64,000 nt of DNA from CAYVQF01 sp964454015. GTDB taxonomy: Bacteria; Myxococcota_A; Bradymonadia; UBA4248. The notes beneath the pieces were generated by a model. That model saw only the letters and a list, made by a program, of their open reading frames with translations, searched no databases and was not told where the DNA came from. The translations under genes and the position numbers were made by a program. The stretch is taken from positions 124,001-188,000 of the forward strand of contig CAYVQF010000001.1 in the NCBI GenBank assembly GCA_964454015.1. Direction: 5' to 3'. Shown piece after piece: positions 59,623 to 64,000 of this stretch (position 1 is its first letter; every line of letters begins with the position of its first letter).

Positions 59623-61338
59623 ATGAGAGGAACGATGCGAGATGCGGGTGTGGTCCGCGGTGGGCGGACGAAGTGCAGCGACGTCGTGGCGGCGGTGGGG
59701 GCCAGGAGAGCGAGCGCCCCTGGGCGGTGGATCCCGCAGAGAGATTGGCGGGTACTGGCCGCGTTGGTGGTGGGCTTGGGTTTGTTGGGCGTGGCTGAGG
59801 TGCAGGCTCAGGCGACGGTGGTGGCGCGGGTCGAGGCGGCCCTGGCGCAGATGGAGAAGCCGCGCTTGCATGTGAGCGTGGACAAGCCGCTGTATCGTCC
59901 CGGGGAGAGCGTGTGGTTCCGGGTGTGGGCGGTGAGCGGGTCGCTGGAGAAGATGGCTGGCGACGAGATGACGGTGTATTTGGTCGATCCGCGGGGTTCG
60001 AACGTGGCCGAGAAGGCGCTGTTGTTGGATGATGGGGTTGCGGCCAATGATTTTGAGTTGCCCGTGGGAATGGCGGGGGGGATTTACACGCTGCGGGCGA
60101 ATTTGAGCGGGGGTCAGGTGGTGGAGCGCTCGGTGGTGGTTTCGGTGTATGAGCCACCGCGGGTGAAGAAGACCTTGGACTTTTTGCGCAAGGCCTATGG
60201 GCCTGGGGATGTGGTGCGGGCGACGGTGAAGCTGGAGCGGGCGACGGGGGAGGCTTTGGCGCAGCACGCGTTTACGGCGCTGGTGTTGTTGGATGGGCGG
60301 GATTTCCATCGGGCCATTTTGCGCACCAATGCCAAGGGCGAGGCCGTGGTGAGCTTCGAGCTGCCCGAGCAGTTGGGGACAGGGGATGGTCTCTTGACCA
60401 TTTTGGTGGACGACGCGGGGGTGACCGAGTCGATCCAGAAGCGCATCCCGATTACCTTGGAGCGGATCAAGTTGGGGGTCTTCCCCGAGGGCGGTGACCT
60501 GGTGGAGGGCTTGGCGTCGCGGGTGTATTTTTCGGCGCGGGACCTCTTCGACAAGCCCGTGGATGTGGAGGTGGAGGTGCGCGACGGCGCGGGTCGGGTG
60601 ATCACCACGGCGGCGTCGTTTCACGATGGGATGGGGCGGTTTTCGCTGCGGCCAGAGGCGGGAGAGAGCTATCACTTGGTGGTGACGCGGCCGACGTCGA
60701 TCAAGCAGCAGATCACCCTGCCGACGGCCCAGCCTGCGGGCTGCGTGATGCAGACGGTGGACGATTTCGGCGAGAAGGGGGGGGCGCTGGAGGTGGTGGT
60801 GGAGTGCACCGAGGCGTCGCGTGACGTGGTGCTGGTCGCGGCGCTGCGTGGGCAGGTGGTGGCGAGCGCCGAGGCCCAGGTGGGGCGTAAAGCGCGGATG
60901 ATCGCCCTGCAGCCGGAGACGGAGCAAGGCGGTGCGCTGCGCCTCTCCCTGTTCGATGCGCAGGCGATGCCGCTGGCGGAGCGGGTGGTGTATTTTGGTC
61001 CGCGGCGGGGGGCCGAGGTGATCATCACGAGCGATAAGCCCTCCTATTCACCGCGGGAGCTGGTGACTTTGACGGTGCAGGTGAAGGATCACGCGGGCAA
61101 GGGGATCGTCGGTGACGTGGCGCTGGCGGTGGTGGATGACACCATTTTGAATTTCGCCGACGACAAGAGCGGCAACCTCTTGGTGTCACTGTTGTTGGCG
61201 GCGGAGCTGCCGCCGGGGCTGCCCATCGAGGAGCCCAACTTCTACTTCTCTGACGATGAGAAGGCGGTGCAAGCCCTGGACTACCTGTTGGGGACGGCCG
61301 GTTGGCGCCGCTTTTCCTGGGAGTGGGTCCAGCGTTGA
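59623..61338 (+). CDS. Alpha-2-macroglobulin family protein, N-terminal MG-domain half
   Basis: A 571-residue protein. A hydrophobic segment at about residues 45-62 (LAALVVGLGLLGVAEVQA) serves as signal or anchor after an odd 40-residue basic stretch. The mature part is a chain of macroglobulin-type beta domains: SVDKPLYRPGESVWFRVWA (the classic MG2 opening), GTGDGLLTILVDDAG, VYFSARDLFDKPVDVEVEV and SDKPSYSPRELVTLTVQV. It ends in ALDYLLGTAGWRRFSW, a sequence normally located mid-protein before the thioester half. There is no thioester motif. It starts 17 bp after the thioester-half gene, so the two genes form a unit in reversed domain order. Confidence 0.85.
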   Translation: MRGTMRDAGVVRGGRTKCSDVVAAVGARRASAPGRWIPQRDWRVLAALVVGLGLLGVAEVQAQATVVARVEAALAQMEKPRLHVSVDKPLYRPGESVWFRVWAVSGSLEKMAGDEMTVYLVDPRGSNVAEKALLLDDGVAANDFELPVGMAGGIYTLRANLSGGQVVERSVVVSVYEPPRVKKTLDFLRKAYGPGDVVRATVKLERATGEALAQHAFTALVLLDGRDFHRAILRTNAKGEAVVSFELPEQLGTGDGLLTILVDDAGVTESIQKRIPITLERIKLGVFPEGGDLVEGLASRVYFSARDLFDKPVDVEVEVRDGAGRVITTAASFHDGMGRFSLRPEAGESYHLVVTRPTSIKQQITLPTAQPAGCVMQTVDDFGEKGGALEVVVECTEASRDVVLVAALRGQVVASAEAQVGRKARMIALQPETEQGGALRLSLFDAQAMPLAERVVYFGPRRGAEVIITSDKPSYSPRELVTLTVQVKDHAGKGIVGDVALAVVDDTILNFADDKSGNLLVSLLLAAELPPGLPIEEPNFYFSDDEKAVQALDYLLGTAGWRRFSWEWVQR

Positions 61339-61399
61339 GGCGCTTGGGGGCGGGCGACGGCCCGTCGTGGGGCGTGTCCCTGGGGGGGCGAAAGAACAC

Positions 61400-61428
61400 T
61401 TGCTCTGCCAACGAGAAAGGTCTATAGG
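61400..61428 (+). promoter_or_regulatory. Candidate sigma-70-type promoter for the hyf-like operon
   Basis: TTGCTC (61400-61405) and TATAGG (61423-61428) are 17 bp apart, 45 bp before the HyfB-like start. GAGGAGGGG (61462-61470) just before the ATG is the ribosome binding site. Pattern match only. Confidence 0.4.
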
Positions 61429-61472
61429 CCGCGCTTTGCGCACCCTTTGCGGTTGCTGCGCGAGGAGGGGTC

Positions 61473-63455
61473 ATGGCTTTGCTGTGGTTGGCGTGTTGGC
61501 TGTGGGTAGGCGGTGGCGCCATCGCCTTTGTCCTGCAAGGTCGGGCGAAGGCCTCGGCGGGGGTGGCCCTGGTGTCGTTGGTGGGCGGCGCGGGGCTTGC
61601 GGCTTGGCCCGCCGTGGAGGTGTTGCGCACGGGGGTGAACCTGTGGGCGCTGATGCCCTGGGCATTGCCGCTGGGCTTGGGGGCGACGGGGCTCGATCCG
61701 CTCTCGGCCTTGTTTTTGTTGGTGTTGCTGGTGGTGGCCACCTTGGCAGGGGTGTACGGGGTGGCCTACTTGGCGCCAGAGCGCAGGCACCGGGTGATTG
61801 GGGCGACTTGGTTGCCCTTTCATGTCTTGGTGGCGGCGATGGTGATGCTGCTCATCGCCCGGGACGGGATGGTCTTCCTCTTGGCCTGGGAGATGATGAC
61901 TTTGGCGTCCTTCATGTTGGTGGTCTTCGACCATCACCTCCCGGCGGTGCGGCGGGCGGCGGTGGTCTATCTGATCGCCGGCCATGTCGGCGCGGCGGCG
62001 TTGATGGCCATGTTTTTGGTGCTGGACGATGGCTCGGGGACCTTGCTTTTCGGTGCTGGTGGCGTCGTGGGCAGCCCGAACGTGGTTTTCCTGTTGGCGC
62101 TGATCGGTTTTGGGACCAAGGCGGGGCTATTTCCGCTGCACGTGTGGTTGCCCGAGGCCCACGCGGCGGCGCCGAGCCATGTATCGGCGCTGATGTCGGG
62201 GGTGATGCTGAAGATGGGGGTTTACGGTTTGTTGCGGGTGCTGCCGTGGTTGGGGGCGCCGCGCTTGGCATGGGGGGTGACGTTGCTGCTGCTGGGGGCG
62301 GTGTCGGCGGTGGTGGGGGTCCTCTATGCGCTGGCGCAAGATGATCTCAAGCGGCTCTTGGCCTATTCGAGCGTGGACAATGTGGGGCTGATCGTGATGG
62401 CCTTGGGTTTGGCGCTGATCGGGATGCATCAGGAGATGCCGGTGTTGGTGTGGTTGGCCACCATGGGGGCCTTGCTGCACGTGGTCAACCACGCGGTGTT
62501 CAAGTCACTGCTCTTCATGGGGGCAGGGGCGGTGTTGCGCGGCACGGGGACGCGGCAGCTCGAGGCTTTGGGGGGCTTGGTGCGACGGATGCCAGCCGTG
62601 GGTCATCTGTTTTTGGTGGGGGTGATGGCGGTCTGTGCGCTGCCGCCGCTCAATGGTTTCGTGTCGGAGCTCTTCATGTACATGGCGGCATTGCAGGGGG
62701 TACTGCGCGGTGAGGGGTTGATATTGGTGGCGACGCTGTCGGCTTTGGTGGTCTTGGCTGGGGTGGGTGGGCTGACGCTGCTCTGCTTTGCCAAGGCCTA
62801 TGGGATCGCTTTCTTGGGCGAAGCGCGTAGCGCCGCAGCTTCTGAGGCGACGGCTCCCGGGGTGGGGATGTGGGCGCCGATGTTGGTGTTGGCGTTGCTG
62901 GCCTTGAGTCTGGGCTTGGGGGCGTCGTGGTCGACGGGGTGGGTGGGGTCCCTGGTCAGTCACGAGACGGGGGTGACGATCCCGGCGCTGGAGCAGACCC
63001 TGGCGCGGATGTTGGCCATGGTGTCGCTGTTGGCAGGTGGGGGGCTGGTTTTGGTTTTGGTGTTGCTCGGCTTGAGGCGGCGTTTGGCGCCGCCGCCGCT
63101 GGAGGCGCGGGAGCTGACCTGGGATTGTGGCTACACGGCGCCGACGTCGCGGATGCAGTACAGCGGCGCTTCATTGGTGCAGCCTGTGCGGCGCGATTTT
63201 GGGTGGTTGCTTGGGCTGCGGCGGCAGGAGGTGCGCGGCGGGGATGTCGACGTGGGCGGGCTCTTTCCGCGGCCGACCCTTTTTGCGAGCAAGACCCCGG
63301 ACTGGGTCTTGGAGAGGCTTTGGGTCCCAGCGTTGGCTGGGCTGGGGGTGGCCTTGCGGCTTCTGCGTCGTTTTCAGCGGGGTCGGGTGCAGGTCTACAT
63401 CCTGTACATTCTGGTGACCTTGATTTTGTTGCTCATCTACCAAGTGGAGGCCTGA
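61473..63455 (+). CDS. HyfB-like proton-pumping membrane subunit (NuoL/NuoN family)
   Basis: A 660-residue polytopic protein with about 14-16 membrane helices. The antiporter-like core is visible: LLAWEMMTLASFMLVVFDHH with the conserved Glu, GFGTKAGLFPLHVWLPEAHA with the Lys and Pro region, and DDLKRLLAYSSVDNVGLI. The C-terminal extension with ELTWDCGYTAPTSRMQYSG is characteristic of HyfB rather than NuoL. Such subunits pump protons or sodium in group 4 hydrogenases and their hydrogenase-like relatives without hydrogenase activity. The next gene is HyfC-like, 1 bp away. The ATG is at 61473; 134 bp separate it from the macroglobulin genes. Confidence 0.9.
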   Translation: MALLWLACWLWVGGGAIAFVLQGRAKASAGVALVSLVGGAGLAAWPAVEVLRTGVNLWALMPWALPLGLGATGLDPLSALFLLVLLVVATLAGVYGVAYLAPERRHRVIGATWLPFHVLVAAMVMLLIARDGMVFLLAWEMMTLASFMLVVFDHHLPAVRRAAVVYLIAGHVGAAALMAMFLVLDDGSGTLLFGAGGVVGSPNVVFLLALIGFGTKAGLFPLHVWLPEAHAAAPSHVSALMSGVMLKMGVYGLLRVLPWLGAPRLAWGVTLLLLGAVSAVVGVLYALAQDDLKRLLAYSSVDNVGLIVMALGLALIGMHQEMPVLVWLATMGALLHVVNHAVFKSLLFMGAGAVLRGTGTRQLEALGGLVRRMPAVGHLFLVGVMAVCALPPLNGFVSELFMYMAALQGVLRGEGLILVATLSALVVLAGVGGLTLLCFAKAYGIAFLGEARSAAASEATAPGVGMWAPMLVLALLALSLGLGASWSTGWVGSLVSHETGVTIPALEQTLARMLAMVSLLAGGGLVLVLVLLGLRRRLAPPPLEARELTWDCGYTAPTSRMQYSGASLVQPVRRDFGWLLGLRRQEVRGGDVDVGGLFPRPTLFASKTPDWVLERLWVPALAGLGVALRLLRRFQRGRVQVYILYILVTLILLLIYQVEA

Positions 63456-63456
63456 G

Positions 63457-64000
63457 ATGGGGTGGGAGCGTCTCTTGGGGGTGGTCGTGGCTTTGCTGCT
63501 GGCGCCGCTGTTGCTGGGTGTCATCACCCGGGTGAAGGCGCGTTTCGCCGGTCGGCGAGGGGCGCCGCTGGTGCAGCCCTATTTCGAGCTGCGCAAGCTC
63601 ATGGCGAAGCGCGCCGTCTACAGCCGAACGACGAGCTGGCACTTTCAGGTTGGGCCATGGATCTCGCTGAGCGCGATCATCCTGGCGTTGCTTCTGGTGC
63701 CCATGTTGGGCCAGATTGCGCCGACGGCATTCCCGGGGGATCCTTTTCTCCTGGTGTATCTCTTGGGGGTGGGGCGGCTGTTCACGGTGTTGGCCGCCTT
63801 GGACACGGGTTCGGCCTTTGAGGGGATGGGCGCCAGCCGGGAGCTGCACTTTGCAGTTTTCACGGAGATTTCGTTCTTCTTTGCCTTGGCGGCGCTGGCG
63901 CGGTCGACCTCTGCGTGGTCGCTGTCAGGGGTCAGCACGCGTCACGCGTTGCTACAGGAAGGGGATGGGGTGCTGACCTTGGTGTTGGTGGGGGTGACCC
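63457..64000 (+). CDS. HyfC-like membrane subunit (NuoH family), 3' end missing
   Basis: The frame is open from ATG 63457 to the window edge (181 codons read), so the gene continues outside. It begins with a membrane helix (LLGVVVALLLAPLLLGV), followed by the family sequence RRGAPLVQPYFELRKLMAK, a further helix pair and AFEGMGASRELHFAVFTEIS, the typical NuoH/HyfC stretch that shapes the quinone or electron-input site. It starts 1 bp after the HyfB-like gene, so they are co-translated. Later hyf-like genes (hydrogenase-like large and small subunits) should lie beyond position 64000. Confidence 0.9.
   Translation, partial: MGWERLLGVVVALLLAPLLLGVITRVKARFAGRRGAPLVQPYFELRKLMAKRAVYSRTTSWHFQVGPWISLSAIILALLLVPMLGQIAPTAFPGDPFLLVYLLGVGRLFTVLAALDTGSAFEGMGASRELHFAVFTEISFFFALAALARSTSAWSLSGVSTRHALLQEGDGVLTLVLVGVT

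Overview
The window is a GC-rich chromosomal segment from a Gram-negative bacterium that most resembles Myxococcota (formerly Deltaproteobacteria). The evidence is a C-terminal hydrophobic sorting tail of MYXO-CTERM type, a Myxococcus-type Cys-rich repeat and thrombospondin type-3 calcium repeats on one surface protein, several Hanks-type Ser/Thr kinases, TPR-rich proteins, and lipoproteins with Asp/Thr-rich linkers. Nothing here fixes the class or genus; Bradymonadia or Polyangia-like lineages are guesses. I see no rRNA, tRNA, CRISPR array, insertion sequence or phage gene.

Layout. 1-7.2 kb: end of an Fe-S oxidoreductase subunit, an Hsp70 with its own receiver-like/J-domain partner, then cdsA, rseP and tsaB. 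7.2-8.0 kb: a secreted Cys-containing protein on the minus strand. 8.1-18.0 kb: a long plus-strand housekeeping run of queA-tgt (queuosine), an RluD-type pseudouridine synthase, yajC-secD-secF (Sec export), recJ, a small membrane protein and trmB. 18.0-20.5 kb: a TPR-Ser/Thr kinase on the minus strand. 20.7-24.0 kb: radical SAM/SPASM protein, RuvC-fold nuclease-like protein, MscS channel and a probable DUF432 partner. 24.2-28.9 kb: an acidic TPR-like protein, a Slt70-like lytic transglycosylase and a secreted protein.

29.4-44.1 kb is rich in cell-envelope proteins: a 1237-residue amidohydrolase lipoprotein, enolase behind a shared bidirectional terminator, a degenerate JAMM/MPN-like protein, two envelope proteins of unknown role, a small outer-membrane-type protein, a gluzincin/beta-propeller/beta-barrel fusion, and a beta-propeller lipoprotein with a 12-base homopolymer directly upstream of its ribosome binding site. 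44.4-47.4 kb: an ArsR-type regulator, ferritin, rubredoxin (51 residues) and glgC. 47.6-50.7 kb: a large surface protein with calcium repeats and a MYXO-CTERM-like tail. 50.9-56.8 kb: a small lipoprotein, a PEGA-domain Ser/Thr kinase and a zinc-ribbon pseudokinase with a TAD pentapeptide repeat and TPRs. 57.0-61.3 kb: an alpha-2-macroglobulin system split into two genes whose order is reversed relative to the usual single polypeptide. 61.5-64 kb: the first two genes (HyfB-like, HyfC-like) of a membrane-bound hydrogenase-4/complex I-like operon that runs out of the window.

The most unusual items are the swapped, split alpha-2-macroglobulin pair, the pseudokinase next to a live kinase, the Hsp70 with receiver/J-domain partner, the protease-propeller-barrel fusion, and the homopolymeric tract that could make a surface lipoprotein phase-variable. 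All functions are assigned by reading motifs; no database search was run.
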